DNA from: Deltaproteobacteria bacterium
Lineage (GTDB): Bacteria; Desulfobacterota; Syntrophia; Syntrophales; JACQWR01
Assembly (NCBI GenBank): GCA_016209105.1
Contig: JACQWR010000004.1
Coordinates: 1 to 64,000 of the forward strand
DNA length: 64,000 nucleotides
Direction: 5' to 3'
Below are positions 43,340 to 54,167 of this stretch, one piece after another. The notes beneath the pieces are model-generated. The model had not been told where the DNA came from. It saw only the letters and a program-made list of their open reading frames with translations, and made no database searches. Numbering within the stretch: position 1 is the first letter of the stretch; each line of letters starts with the position of its first letter. A program made the translations under genes and the position numbers.

Positions 43340-44584
43340 ATGGAATCCCCCTTAATAGAATTCAAGGACGTCACCAAGCGCTTTGGCGCCAGGACCGTCC
43401 TTGAGCGGGTTAACCTTCAGATTTATGAAGGACAGGTCACGACCATTATCGGCTTGAGCGGTTCGGGCAAGAGCGTGCTGCTCAAGCATATCATTGGGTT
43501 GCTGAAGCCGGATGGGGGGACCATTCTCTTCAAAGGCAGGCCCTTACGCGAGATGAAAAAGGGCGAAAGAGTCGCCAATCTCGCCCGGATAAGCTATATG
43601 TTTCAAGATAATGCCCTCTTCGATTCCATGACCGTTTATGAAAATATCGCCCTTCCCCTTCGGGAGACGACGAACCTGAGCAAGGCCGAGATCAACAGAC
43701 GGGTTATGGCCAGAATCGAACAGACGGAGCTTGAGGATGCTGCCCACAAGTATCCCTCGGAACTCTCCGGTGGCATGCAAAAGCGGGCGGCCCTGGCGCG
43801 GGCCCTGGTCACCGATCCGCAGATCGTCCTGTTCGATGAGCCCACGACCGGTCAGGACCCGGTTCGGAAAAATGCCATCCTGGGCATGATTGCCCAGTAT
43901 CAGCGGAAGTTAAGGTTTACGGCGGTCCTGGTCAGCCATGAGATACCGGATGTCTATTTCATCTCAAACCGCATCCTGGCCCTCTATGAGCGGTCAATCG
44001 TTTTCCAGGGCTCTCCGGAGGAACTGGAGAATTTCGACCACCCCTTTAAGGACGAGGTCATTCGCAGCCTGGAAGGGCTCCAGAACGAATTGACGGGTCT
44101 CTATTCGAGACGACAATTCAAGGTGATGCATCGTGTTCAGTTGTCGCAGCAATCACAGGGGGCAACCTACTGCGTTGTGGTTTTTTCTCTGGGTGATCTG
44201 GATATGATCCGGGCAGAGGCAGGTTATAATGCGGCACAGGTGGCCATACGGGGCCTGGGACTCTATATTGATAAATATTTCGGGGCCGTAGGAGGTTTTT
44301 CCACACGCCGCCGCAGCAATGAATTTGTAACGGTACTCCCCAATTCGGACCTGGCGGAAGTGGAGAGCATCTTCAGGGATTTTATCAAGGATTTCCAGGA
44401 ACGAGGGATCCATGACGTCTTGGCTGGAGCCCGCAAGCAGACAAGATCGGACAGGTGTGTCGAATTTCCGATCATGGCCGGAATTGCCCAGGGTCAACCC
44501 GCCGCCGACATCGATTCCGTCATCGATGCGGCAAAATCTCAACAAAAAGAATTTGCCCGGCTTCAGTGCGACGGGAGGAGGTAA
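43340..44584 (+). CDS. mlaF: Mla transport ATPase fused to a degenerate GGDEF-like domain
   Basis: This is a 414-residue protein against about 270 for normal MlaF. The ATPase (1-245) has GLSGSGKSVLLK, LSGGMQKR, VLFDEPTTGQDP and VSHEIPD. Residues 250-414 read like GGDEF: LTGLYSRRQF at the start, VFSLGDLDMI where the metal aspartate stands, and RRSNEFVTVLPNSD where RYGGDEFAVLLP is usual. The catalytic GGDEF is replaced by RSNEF, so cyclase activity is unlikely; a regulatory role is inferred. Confidence 0.88.
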   Translation: MESPLIEFKDVTKRFGARTVLERVNLQIYEGQVTTIIGLSGSGKSVLLKHIIGLLKPDGGTILFKGRPLREMKKGERVANLARISYMFQDNALFDSMTVYENIALPLRETTNLSKAEINRRVMARIEQTELEDAAHKYPSELSGGMQKRAALARALVTDPQIVLFDEPTTGQDPVRKNAILGMIAQYQRKLRFTAVLVSHEIPDVYFISNRILALYERSIVFQGSPEELENFDHPFKDEVIRSLEGLQNELTGLYSRRQFKVMHRVQLSQQSQGATYCVVVFSLGDLDMIRAEAGYNAAQVAIRGLGLYIDKYFGAVGGFSTRRRSNEFVTVLPNSDLAEVESIFRDFIKDFQERGIHDVLAGARKQTRSDRCVEFPIMAGIAQGQPAADIDSVIDAAKSQQKEFARLQCDGRR

Positions 44585-44595
44585 GAGGTAAGCAA

Positions 44596-45054
44596 ATGAA
44601 AAAGTTCACTATGGAAACCGCGGTTGGCGTTTTTCTCGTTTTCGGGCTCCTCTGCATTGGGTATATGACAGTGAAACTCGGTCATGTTTCCCTGCTCGGC
44701 GACGACTCCTATACTCTCTTTGCCCGATTCACCTCGGTCACCGGCCTGAGAGCCGGCAGTCTTGTTTATATCTCCGGCATCCAGGTGGGGCGTGTGGAGA
44801 AACTCAACATGGACCAGGAAAGCCAGAAGGCCGTGGTGGAGATACGCATTCGGAACCCCATCAAGATCTATGACGATGCCATCGCCTCTATCAAGACGGA
44901 AGGACTGATCGGCGATATGCATCTGAGTATCGACCCCGGGGGGGCCGGCACGCTTCTCAAGCCGGGAGAAGCCATTACGGAGACGCAACCACCCGTGGAC
45001 ATCGCCGATCTCATCAGCAAGTATGCCTTCGGAGATGTGAAGAAAAAGCAGTAG
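44596..45054 (+). CDS. mlaD: MCE-domain lipid-transport protein
   Basis: This 152-residue protein has one N-terminal helix (VGVFLVFGLLCIGYM) anchoring it in the inner membrane. The MCE domain shows FTSVTGLRAGSLVYISGIQVG and TEGLIGDMHLSIDPG. It forms the periplasmic hexamer on MlaE. ATG 44596 is 11 bases after mlaF. The long frame upstream reads through mlaF in another frame. Confidence 0.93.
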   Translation: MKKFTMETAVGVFLVFGLLCIGYMTVKLGHVSLLGDDSYTLFARFTSVTGLRAGSLVYISGIQVGRVEKLNMDQESQKAVVEIRIRNPIKIYDDAIASIKTEGLIGDMHLSIDPGGAGTLLKPGEAITETQPPVDIADLISKYAFGDVKKKQ

Positions 45055-45094
45055 CCTGACAGGAATATAATCAAAAGTCCAAGAGAGGTTGGTC

Positions 45095-45688
45095 ATGAAA
45101 AAAGAGTGCGCGACGTTAAGCATCATCCTGGTCTTGCTGGTCACCCTTCCGGTATACGCCGGTCCACCACTGGACGTGGTTCAGACGAACGTCAACAAGG
45201 GGCTTGAGGTGCTGCGCGATCCAAAGCTCAAAGCCGAGTCGGCCAAGGAGGTCAAAAAAGAAAAACTCCGGCTGATCTATAACAACCTGTTCGATGATGT
45301 CGAACTTTCGAAACGTACGTTAGCCAGGAACTGGAACAGCATGAATGCCGCCCAGCGTCAGGAGTTCGTCCAGCTTTTTCGGCAGGTGCTGGAAAAAGCC
45401 TACGTCGACAAAATCCTTGCCTACACCAACGAGAAAATTGTTTTTGAGCGGGAAACCATGGTCTCGGGAACCCTGGCCGAGATTCAAACAAAGGTCGTTA
45501 CTTCGTCAAAGGAGGTTCCTATCTCCTATCGGGTGATTCTGAAAGGCAGTGACTGGAAGGTATATGACGTCGTTGTAGAGAACGTAAGCCTGGTTCTGAA
45601 TTACCGTACCCAGTTTAATGACATCCTGGCAAAAAATACACCCGATCAGTTGATCGAGATCCTGCGAAAGAAAGTGAAAGGGCAATAG
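45095..45688 (+). CDS. mlaC: Periplasmic phospholipid carrier
   Basis: This 197-residue protein has a signal peptide (LSIILVLLVTLPVYAG). The MlaC pattern is KEKLRLIYNNLFDDVELSKRTL and QRQEFVQLFRQVLEKAYVDKI, with WKVYDVVVENVSLVLNYRTQF at the end. It shuttles lipid between MlaD and MlaA. ATG 45095 follows AGAGAGG. Confidence 0.92.
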   Translation: MKKECATLSIILVLLVTLPVYAGPPLDVVQTNVNKGLEVLRDPKLKAESAKEVKKEKLRLIYNNLFDDVELSKRTLARNWNSMNAAQRQEFVQLFRQVLEKAYVDKILAYTNEKIVFERETMVSGTLAEIQTKVVTSSKEVPISYRVILKGSDWKVYDVVVENVSLVLNYRTQFNDILAKNTPDQLIEILRKKVKGQ

Positions 45689-45746
45689 GACTAAGGGGTC
45701 GTTAACCTTTGCCTCTTGAAAGAAAACCTATCAGGCGGTCGGTTCC

Positions 45747-46793
45747 ATGAAATCATACTCAATCCCCCTTCTCCTGCTCGTTTTTCTTACCCTTGGCTGT
45801 GCACACGGCTCTCACCCCGCTTCTTCCCCGGCGCCGGCAACTTCCCTTCAACTCGGGCCGATCGCCGCAGGCGCCAACACGGAGGATATCTTGCCGAACT
45901 CACCGGACATATTGGCGCAATCGGGAAACGGGAGTCCCGGCAGCACGATAAATCCTGATAATCCGGGGACAGCGATTAAAGAAGAAATTGCAACAACGTC
46001 AGACCAGCGGCCCTCCTCAGGCATACCGGGAACATCGGCAACATCAAACAACACTACTACGGAGAACGACGGGAACCTCGATTTTGTGGAGGAGGGCGCC
46101 GAGGAAGAAAAGGCGGGCATAGCCGACCCTCTGGAGCCTTTCAACCGGGCCATGTACCACTTCAATGATAAGCTGTACTTCTGGGTGCTCAAACCGGTGG
46201 CGCAGGGATATCAAAAGGTCGTTCCCGAGAGCGCACGGGTCAGTGTGAGCAATTTTTTCTCGAACCTCGCATTCCCGGTCCGTTTCGTGAATTGCCTGCT
46301 CCAGGGAAACTTCAGCGGCGCTTCCACGGAATTTGGTCGTTTCCTCGTAAACACCGTTTGGGGTGTCGGGGGATTTTTGGATCCTGCATCGAGTAAGGAT
46401 ATAGAACTCTCAAAACAAGACGAAGATCTTGGTCAAACCTTGGGGGTCTATGGACTGGGACAGGGTTTCTTTATCAACTGGCCGATACTCGGTCCTTCCA
46501 GTCCGAGAGATACGGTAGGGCTGGTCGGCGATTTTTTCCTGCATCCCTTCACCTACCTTACTCCTGCATGGGAAACCACAGTCGGGATCAGAGGATACGA
46601 GAAGGTGAACGCCACCTCTCTGTCAATCGGCGACTATGAGTCTCTCAAAGAAGCGGCTATTGATCCCTACGTGGCAATCCGCGACGCCTATGTTCAATAC
46701 CGTCTGAAGAAGATTAATGCGGGGAAAATTAAACCACTGCCCGTCAGCACCGGTGAACCGAGCTCTGTCCCCGAAAGCGAGAAAGCTCCTTAA
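45747..46793 (+). CDS. mlaA: Outer-membrane lipid-asymmetry lipoprotein (VacJ)
   Basis: This 348-residue protein has a lipoprotein signal (LLLVFLTLGCAHG) and a long low-complexity linker (about 20-110). The MlaA domain has DPLEPFNRAMYHFNDKLYFWV, FSNLAFPVRFVNCLLQG, GPSSPRDTVGLVGDFFLHPF and SLKEAAIDPYVAIRDAYVQYR. It completes the Mla set; all parts are present in one operon, mlaE-F-D-C-A. Confidence 0.92.
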   Translation: MKSYSIPLLLLVFLTLGCAHGSHPASSPAPATSLQLGPIAAGANTEDILPNSPDILAQSGNGSPGSTINPDNPGTAIKEEIATTSDQRPSSGIPGTSATSNNTTTENDGNLDFVEEGAEEEKAGIADPLEPFNRAMYHFNDKLYFWVLKPVAQGYQKVVPESARVSVSNFFSNLAFPVRFVNCLLQGNFSGASTEFGRFLVNTVWGVGGFLDPASSKDIELSKQDEDLGQTLGVYGLGQGFFINWPILGPSSPRDTVGLVGDFFLHPFTYLTPAWETTVGIRGYEKVNATSLSIGDYESLKEAAIDPYVAIRDAYVQYRLKKINAGKIKPLPVSTGEPSSVPESEKAP

Positions 46794-46798
46794 GTAGT

Positions 46799-46910
46799 GA
46801 ATTCTGTAGCGAGCGCATTTCCCGTGGCGTACCGCGGAGTAAGCGAGCGAATGATGATGTTCCTTGGGAATCGAAGATTCTCCGCAGCAAGCTCAAGGAG
46901 AGTTTTAATC
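46799..46910 (+). repeat. REP-like repeat E, copy E3
   Basis: GAATTCTGTAGCGAGCGCATT..CCCGTGGCGTACCGCGG..AAGCGAGCGAATG, then GTTCCTTGGGAATCGAAGAT and CTCCGCAGCAAGCTCAAGGAG. A fragment of the same (GATGATGTTCCTTGGGA) is at 42339-42382 in front of mlaE. It separates mlaA from the beta-barrel gene. Confidence 0.65.
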
Positions 46911-46968
46911 TACGAGAAGGGGGGGGGTTACTACGAAGCGTTATAAAGTAATTATCCTATTCCTATTC

Positions 46969-47715
46969 ATGGCTCTTGCCATACACGGAGTAGCTGCGGC
47001 AAGCGGGCTTTTTGGGCCGCCTCAGTCTATTTCCAAAGCGACGGAAGGCTTACATACCGGCATCGGTTATTGGTATCATGAAGATAACTATAAAACCGGC
47101 GCAGATTACGTAATCAGGCAGAATCAGCTCTATTCGGAAGTAGGCTATGGATCGAAGAATTACTGGGACATCTACGCGAGAGTCGGGATCTCCGACCTGA
47201 ATGTTTCCAGTGCCTTTAGTTCCACAAGCGCGGCGACCATAACGTTCAAAAATGATTTTGAAGAGAACATGAATTATTTTGGCACCGTTGGGGCAAAGGG
47301 TTTTTATCCTTTTGGTAAGACATTTGGTATTGGCGCCTTTATACAGGGGACCTATTATTTCCGCGATTTCACGGATACTGTTTCGGGAACTCAAAACGGC
47401 GCGCCGTTTACCCTTGAACTGAGGATGAAGGATCTGTGGGATGTGAATTTCGGCATCGGCTTTCAAGCCACCGTTCCCTACGGCATAAGAATGTATCTCG
47501 GACCCTATGTCTATTATTCAGAAGCAAGCGTATCGCCATCCACGAACGTCACCGGACTTGAATTAGCGTCAGGGGAGATGACCATTAAAAACAAGACATG
47601 GTTGGGAGGATTTGCCGGGATCGAAGTGCCGCTGGCAAAGGGATTCCGTCTGAATGTTGAAGGAAGGTATTCCGAACGGTTATCTGCCGGCGTTGCAGTC
47701 ACCTATTCGTATTGA
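46969..47715 (+). CDS. Outer-membrane beta-barrel protein
   Basis: This protein of about 248 residues has many short alternating strands and ends RLSAGVAVTYSY, with the aromatic C-terminus of barrels. The signal peptide reads best from about ten codons upstream of ATG 46969 (TKRYKVIILFLFMALAIHG), but no start codon exists there: the expected place is GTT 46927 after a run of eight G (46920-46927). Either ATG 46969 is used or the start is damaged. Function unknown; it follows the mla operon. Confidence 0.7.
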   Translation: MALAIHGVAAASGLFGPPQSISKATEGLHTGIGYWYHEDNYKTGADYVIRQNQLYSEVGYGSKNYWDIYARVGISDLNVSSAFSSTSAATITFKNDFEENMNYFGTVGAKGFYPFGKTFGIGAFIQGTYYFRDFTDTVSGTQNGAPFTLELRMKDLWDVNFGIGFQATVPYGIRMYLGPYVYYSEASVSPSTNVTGLELASGEMTIKNKTWLGGFAGIEVPLAKGFRLNVEGRYSERLSAGVAVTYSY

Positions 47716-47755
47716 GTTTCCTGGTACGATGACGGCTTCCTGGGCCGTCTCCGTC

Positions 47756-49180
47756 TCACTGCGGCGCGGCTACCGAACCGGTGTAAAATACCTCGCACTT
47801 CCCGGTCAAGAGGTCCCTCGTCTTCTTGAGCAGATTGATCGCCGGCCCTGCGAGGAACATGAGGACGCTCGGCTTTCCCACCACCGGTTTCCCAAGAGGG
47901 CCGCTAATCTTCTGCTGCACGCGGGCGCATCCCTTGGCATCGAGCAGCGCTATGGTCACGTCTTCGAACTGTTCGCTCGCGAAATTGATTCTTCCTCGGA
48001 GAGCGATCCGGTTCTCTTTGGTCGACATGGCCACGTCTCTGGCCTGCGCTATGCCGCGTTCGACCTTCCAGTCCGAGAAGAACTTCCAAATGCCGGTGTT
48101 GCCTCCCGATCCCAGCAAGACGCTCGCGAAGTTGTAGCCCTTCGTGGCCGCCATGCCCAGGGGGCCGGCGACCAAGAATGCGGCGGTATCCGCGAGGTTG
48201 TAGTTCTGGCTGGACTCAAACCGGGTAAACTCCCGGTCGAGGTCGCTGCCGTAGAGCGTGAGATCCTCGCCGCGCAGGGAGACCTCTCCGTTCATCGTTC
48301 GCTTTATCTCCCGTGCGGTTTTTCCCCGCATCGTCAGGTTTGCCGAGAAATCCATCGCCCCTGCCGCGACCTTTTTGGGGGAAAGGGTTTTGAGGTACTC
48401 CTCAATCCGGAACGTTGCCAGGGAAGAGCGCACGGAATACAGGGGAACAGGACCGGAAAAATCCGCCCTGATGTTCCCGGACCCCTGCCCGCCGAAGAGG
48501 CGCATCGTGACCGAGTTGAGAGCGAAGACGCCATCCCTGCCCGTGCAGGTGAACTTCACGTCGGAAAAGGCGAAGTCCTTTGTCCGGATTTTCCGGCAGG
48601 CGAATTCTGCCGTGAAGGAAAGATTCTTCAAAAGCTCCTCGCTCCTCCCCTCGCCAAGCCGCAAGCTGCGCACGTCCAGGTTCAACTTTCCCACTTCGAA
48701 TCCTTCCCCGGATTGTTCATCCGCATAAAGAAACGTCCCGTCGGAGAGAGAAAGATTCGGTACTGCCAGGGCGGGGAACGCCCCTTCGGTCTCTCTCCGT
48801 GTTTCGAAATTGAACGTGCCGTCGCGGGCCCGCTTCACGGAGATGCGGGGACGCGTGAGCCCGATCCTCATGATGCGGACTTCCCTGCAGAGCAGCGGAA
48901 GGAGGGCGATCTCCAGGCAGGCTTCCTTGGCAGAAATAACGTCCATCCCCCGGTTCCGGATGCTGAGATCATCGAGCCTGATTTGCAGGCCCGGAAAGAA
49001 ACCGATCCCCAGCCGCCCGCCAACGCGGACCTCCATCCCCAGCGCGTCGGAGGCAGCCGTTTCCAGCCGCGGTTTGTAGACACTGGTGTCAACGAAAAGA
49101 AAGAGGGCACCCGCGGTGAGGATGATGAGCCCCACGAGTCCGGCGATGATGAAGAGGATGCGTTTTAATAGCTTTGACAT
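47756..49180 (-). CDS. AsmA-family protein
   Basis: This 474-residue protein has one N-terminal helix (ILFIIAGLVGLIILTAGALF) and then AsmA-like repeats: SVYKPRLETAASDALGMEVR, FPGLQIRLDDLSI, a middle GAMDFSANLTMRGKTAREI and DLTLYGSDLDREF. Large relatives (TamB, YhdP) move lipids to the outer membrane, so this may add to the Mla function, as inference. It converges with the barrel gene. Confidence 0.85.
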   Translation of the reverse strand: MSKLLKRILFIIAGLVGLIILTAGALFLFVDTSVYKPRLETAASDALGMEVRVGGRLGIGFFPGLQIRLDDLSIRNRGMDVISAKEACLEIALLPLLCREVRIMRIGLTRPRISVKRARDGTFNFETRRETEGAFPALAVPNLSLSDGTFLYADEQSGEGFEVGKLNLDVRSLRLGEGRSEELLKNLSFTAEFACRKIRTKDFAFSDVKFTCTGRDGVFALNSVTMRLFGGQGSGNIRADFSGPVPLYSVRSSLATFRIEEYLKTLSPKKVAAGAMDFSANLTMRGKTAREIKRTMNGEVSLRGEDLTLYGSDLDREFTRFESSQNYNLADTAAFLVAGPLGMAATKGYNFASVLLGSGGNTGIWKFFSDWKVERGIAQARDVAMSTKENRIALRGRINFASEQFEDVTIALLDAKGCARVQQKISGPLGKPVVGKPSVLMFLAGPAINLLKKTRDLLTGKCEVFYTGSVAAPQ

Positions 49181-49231
49181 TCACGCTCCTGTTTCTTGAA
49201 TTCTATCTTGGAAGTATAGAAGGGGAATTGG

Positions 49232-49861
49232 CTAAATTTTCAGGAGGTCTTCCGGTTTATCTATAAGATAATCAGGTTCCATGGCGGCCAGTTGTTCCTT
49301 GGTATGCCAGCCCCAGGTAACGGCGACGGTTTTTACGCCCGCCATCTTCCCTTCCTTGATATCGCCCGCGGTGTCTCCCACGTAATAGGTGCGTTCAGCG
49401 TCCATTCCGAACTGGACCATGGCATGGAGAATTTTTTCCTTTTTGTTGAGATTCGCGTCCGAACCGAGGATTTCCCTGAAATAGCCGTCGAAATGGTACT
49501 GAACCATAGATGTGTTAATATCATGCGAATCGCTGGAAGAAATGACCACCAGGATGTTGTTTTCCCGCAACTTCGCCAGCACGGGCAGTACTTCATAGAA
49601 CGGCGTTATCTCGTCATAATTGATCTGGGCGAGAATTCCCACCGCCGCCGCCATGAAGGCATCCAGATCGACGCCTTTTTTTACCAGCGATTCGTAGAAA
49701 TTGTCTTCGTAGAGTTCCAGGAAATCGGCCCTGCTTTTGACGATCGGTTGTCCGATTTGATTCAGGCAGCGGGTGACGGTGCCTTCGTAAACGTCGAGGG
49801 AATCGACGATGACGCCGTCGAAATCAAAGAGAAACAATTTCTGCGCCGGTTTATTCTTCAT
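49232..49861 (-). CDS. HAD-family phosphatase (phosphoglycolate phosphatase-like)
   Basis: This 209-residue enzyme has motif [12 protein letters not shown], motif [11 protein letters not shown], and motif [15 protein letters not shown]. The cap is the IA type. The ATG overlaps the stop of mtnA by 4 bases, so a role in methionine salvage (a phosphatase on a pentose or ribulose phosphate) is possible. Confidence 0.85.
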   Translation of the reverse strand: MKNKPAQKLFLFDFDGVIVDSLDVYEGTVTRCLNQIGQPIVKSRADFLELYEDNFYESLVKKGVDLDAFMAAAVGILAQINYDEITPFYEVLPVLAKLRENNILVVISSSDSHDINTSMVQYHFDGYFREILGSDANLNKKEKILHAMVQFGMDAERTYYVGDTAGDIKEGKMAGVKTVAVTWGWHTKEQLAAMEPDYLIDKPEDLLKI

Positions 49862-50907
49862 CCGAATGCCTGTGCGGCAACGAGGCGTTGCAGCGACTCG
49901 CCATAGGGGGCAGTTGCAATCCCCTTCTCCGTGATGATCGCCGTGATGTACCGGTGCGGCGTCACATCGAAAGCAGGATTGTAAACCTTGATCCCTGCCG
50001 GCGCCGTCCTGACACCGTGGTAGCAGGAAACCTCTTCCCCCTCCCGCTCCTCGATGGGAATTGCACGGCCCTCCTGCACGGATAGGTCTATCGTGGAAAG
50101 CGGCGCCGCTATATAAAAAGGAATGCCGTGTTCCTTCGCCAGCACGGCAAGCGTATAGGTGCCTATCTTGTTTGCCGTATCGCCGTTTAAGGCGATCCGG
50201 TCCGCCCCGACGATGATCAGGTTGATCCTCCCCTGCTGCATGAGAGAGCCGGCCATGCTGTCGGTAATGAGAGTCGCGGGTATGTTTTCCTTCGTAAGTT
50301 CCCAGGCGGTGAGCCGGGCACCCTGCAGCACGGGCCTCGTTTCATCCACGAAGACGTGCAGCTCCTTCCCCTCCTCGCGAGCGGCGCGGATCACCCCCAG
50401 GGCGGTCCCATAGCCCGCGGTAGCAAGGGCGCCGGCGTTGCAATGGGTAAGGATGGTGTCGCCGTTCTTGATCAGGGACCTACCGTGCCTGCCCATGGCG
50501 CGGTTGGCAGCACTGTCCTCTTCGCATATCCGGATTGCCTCAGCCACGAGCGCTTCTTTTCTCCTCGCCGGCGATAGGCTCGCCGACTCCGCAAAGCGTT
50601 TTTTCATTTTCTCCACGGCCCAGAAGAGGTTCCTCGCCGTAGGCCGCGTCGCCGCGAACCGCTCGCAGATCCGGTAAAAATCCGTCCGAAATCCCTCCGG
50701 ATCGCCGCTCTCGATGCAGAGCGCACCCAGGGCAATCCCCAGCGCCGCGGCCACGCCGATTGCCGGGGCCCCGCGCACGGTGAGGTCGTTGATGGCCTTG
50801 ATCACTTCTTCGTAGTGTTTACAGGTGAGGTAGGTCTCTTGAAGCGGCAGCGCCTTCTGGTCAATCATGACCACGGCGTTATTATCCCAGTAAATCGTCC
50901 TAATCAT
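49858..50907 (-). CDS. mtnA: Methylthioribose-1-phosphate isomerase
   Basis: This 349-residue enzyme converts 5-methylthioribose 1-phosphate to the ribulose form in methionine salvage. It has [31 protein letters not shown] with the catalytic cysteine, and [18 protein letters not shown] with the aspartate. No mtnB/C/D/P genes are near, so the pathway may be of the short type that ends in an aldolase. Confidence 0.93.
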   Translation of the reverse strand: MIRTIYWDNNAVVMIDQKALPLQETYLTCKHYEEVIKAINDLTVRGAPAIGVAAALGIALGALCIESGDPEGFRTDFYRICERFAATRPTARNLFWAVEKMKKRFAESASLSPARRKEALVAEAIRICEEDSAANRAMGRHGRSLIKNGDTILTHCNAGALATAGYGTALGVIRAAREEGKELHVFVDETRPVLQGARLTAWELTKENIPATLITDSMAGSLMQQGRINLIIVGADRIALNGDTANKIGTYTLAVLAKEHGIPFYIAAPLSTIDLSVQEGRAIPIEEREGEEVSCYHGVRTAPAGIKVYNPAFDVTPHRYITAIITEKGIATAPYGESLQRLVAAQAFG

Positions 50908-50965
50908 GGCGACTCCGTAAAAAGCACCCTAAATCAACGTTTCAGTGATTTTTGCAAGCGTATTA

Positions 50966-52396
<1,431 letters not shown>

Positions 52397-52412
52397 TACC
52401 TCTCCTTCTGTT

Positions 52413-52536
52413 CAGGCTTTTGAAAAACGGCCATCTGCTGCGTTTCCCTCATCCTTCGCCGCTCAACGTACGTCAAAGTACGCCTCGCGGCGAAGAATTT
52501 CGGGGGCCTTGCACCTGGCTATTTTTGAACAGCCTG
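52413..52536. repeat. ~122-bp dispersed repeat C, copy C2
   Basis: It is about 124 bases, with CAGGCTTTTGAAAAACGGCC at one end and GGCTATTTTTGAACAGCCTG at the other. The middle has GTACGTCAAAGTACGC in place of the GTACTAATACGTAC of C1. It lies in the short gap between thiE and gatB and could end thiE transcription. Confidence 0.85.
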
Positions 52537-53211
52537 CTAAGACGCCTTTTTTTGACAACCCTTAAGTATTTTTCTCCTGCGGCTTTTCTCGACGATGGCC
52601 CGCAACTGCCGTGCGGCCTTGCCGGGGTCATCCGCCGCACAGATGGCGGATACGACGGCAATACCGTCTGCTCCCGCCGCCATCACCGTAGCCGCGTTCG
52701 TCTGGTTGATCCCGCCGATAGCCACCAGCCGGTGCCGCGAACGCGTCCGCAGGATTTTCAATCCTTCGATTTCCCATGCGTCGCCGGTATCGGTCTTGGT
52801 CGGCGTGGAAAAAACGGGGCTTACGCCCAGGTAATCCACGTCGAGCATCTCCGCCATCCGGGCCTCCTCCGGCGTCCCCACGGAAAGACCGATAATGGCG
52901 TCCTCCCCCAGCAACCGCCGCGCGTTGCCGTAGGGCATGTCGCTTTGCCCGATATGGACGCCGTCCGCGCCGGTGGCAAGCGCAACGTCGAGCCGGTCGT
53001 TGATAATCAACGGTATGCCGAGGGGCGCCAGTATCTCGCGCACCCGGCGGGCAAGGGCGATGAAATCGCGGGTGGAACAGTCTTTCTCACGCAACTGCAC
53101 AATGGTCACTCCGTTCTGCGCCGCCGCCCGGACCACCTCTGCAACGGGCCGGCCAAGGGAAAGCCTGCTGTCCGTAACCAGGTACAGACTCACATCCGGT
53201 GCGTGTTTCAT
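52537..53211 (-). CDS. thiE: Thiamine-phosphate synthase
   Basis: This enzyme (224 residues) joins HMP-PP and thiazole phosphate. It has YLVTDSRL, VTIVQLREKDCSTRDF, LIINDRLDVALATGADGVHIGQSD, GLSVGTPEEA and VAIGGINQTN. I chose ATG 53211 since it overlaps the thiM stop (ATGA); an ATG four codons earlier is possible. thiD is not in the window. Confidence 0.92.
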   Translation of the reverse strand: MKHAPDVSLYLVTDSRLSLGRPVAEVVRAAAQNGVTIVQLREKDCSTRDFIALARRVREILAPLGIPLIINDRLDVALATGADGVHIGQSDMPYGNARRLLGEDAIIGLSVGTPEEARMAEMLDVDYLGVSPVFSTPTKTDTGDAWEIEGLKILRTRSRHRLVAIGGINQTNAATVMAAGADGIAVVSAICAADDPGKAARQLRAIVEKSRRRKILKGCQKKAS

Positions 53212-54008
53212 CCCTCCGTCCATTTCAGGCGTCCGCTGATGTCCAACGCCTGCAATCCATGCAGCGCATCAATAAAATGTAGTTGCAGCGTGCCCGGACC
53301 CTGCGCTTTTTCAGCGGCGATTTCGCCGGCTATGCCCATGACCGCCATCGCATGGGCGGCCGCTTTCAGGAAGGCGGGGTTCACTGCGGCAAAGGCCCCG
53401 ATGAGCGCCGTCGCCGTGCAGCCCAGCCCTGTCACGCGGGACATCAGGGGATGTCCGTTCGCGATGCGGATGATTGCGCTTCCCTGCACGATCAGATCCA
53501 CCGCGCCGCTCACACACACGACGGAGCCGGTGCGATCGGACAGGGCCCTTGCCGCATCAAGCGAATCCTCGGACGCATGCGTGCTGTCCACCCCTTTGGT
53601 TCTCGCCTCTTCATCGCCAAGGGCCTTTATCTCGGATGCGTTTCCCCGAATTATGGCCGGCGGCGTTTTCCCGATCAGCAGGCGCGCCGTTTCCGTCCGC
53701 AGCCGTGTCGCACCGGCGCCGACGGGATCGAGGGCCACGGGAATGCCGCACTGCGAGGCTTTCCACATCGCCTTTGCCATCGCCTCGATCCAGTGCGAGC
53801 TGAGCGTGCCGATGTTGATGACGAGCGCCGCCGCAATGCCCGCCATTTCCTCCACTTCTTCCACGGCATGGGCCATGACGGGTGATGCGCCAATGGCAAG
53901 GAGCGCATTTGCCGTCGTGTTCATCACCACGTAATTCGTGATGTTGTGCACGAGCGGCGCCCGGTCACGGATATGCTGCACATCAACCCAAATTTCGTCT
54001 GCAATCAA
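53208..54008 (-). CDS. thiM: Hydroxyethylthiazole kinase
   Basis: This 266-residue kinase salvages thiazole for thiamine. It has PLVHNITNYVVMNTTANALLA, SPVMAHAVEEVEEM, LDPVGAGATRLRT, RGNASEIKAL and GLGCTATALIGAF. The start is TTG 54008, preceded by a run of eight G (54018-54025 as C) plus TGAG, which serves as the ribosome site. I looked for a TPP riboswitch in the 160 bases upstream and found none. Confidence 0.92.
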   Translation of the reverse strand: MIADEIWVDVQHIRDRAPLVHNITNYVVMNTTANALLAIGASPVMAHAVEEVEEMAGIAAALVINIGTLSSHWIEAMAKAMWKASQCGIPVALDPVGAGATRLRTETARLLIGKTPPAIIRGNASEIKALGDEEARTKGVDSTHASEDSLDAARALSDRTGSVVCVSGAVDLIVQGSAIIRIANGHPLMSRVTGLGCTATALIGAFAAVNPAFLKAAAHAMAVMGIAGEIAAEKAQGPGTLQLHFIDALHGLQALDISGRLKWTEG

Positions 54009-54079
54009 GACTGCTCACCCCCCCCTCAATAGCTATTGATAGCAGGTTGTTAAAAAAGTCGCCGTTACCGGCTGTTCGA

Positions 54080-54165
54080 TTCCTCAGGAACGTGATCATT
54101 CAGCATTCACTCGCTTACCCCGCTGCAAGCTGCGGGGCATGCGCTCGCTGCCGAATTCAACAGCC
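54080..54165. repeat. REP-like repeat E, copy E4
   Basis: It contains CATTCACTCGCTTACCCCGC, TGCAAGCTGCGGGGCATGCG and CTCGCTGCCGAATTC. It ends right before the gatA stop. It separates gatA from thiM. Confidence 0.7.
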
Positions 54166-54167
54166 TG

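Noticed and set aside
47654..49168. 504-codon + strand ORF opposite the AsmA gene
   Set aside because: Antisense shadow; no domain, while the minus strand has a complete AsmA protein with a membrane helix and a normal start.
54009..54167. TPP riboswitch upstream of thiM
   Set aside because: The conserved CTGAGA and ACC..GATCTGG elements are absent on the minus strand.
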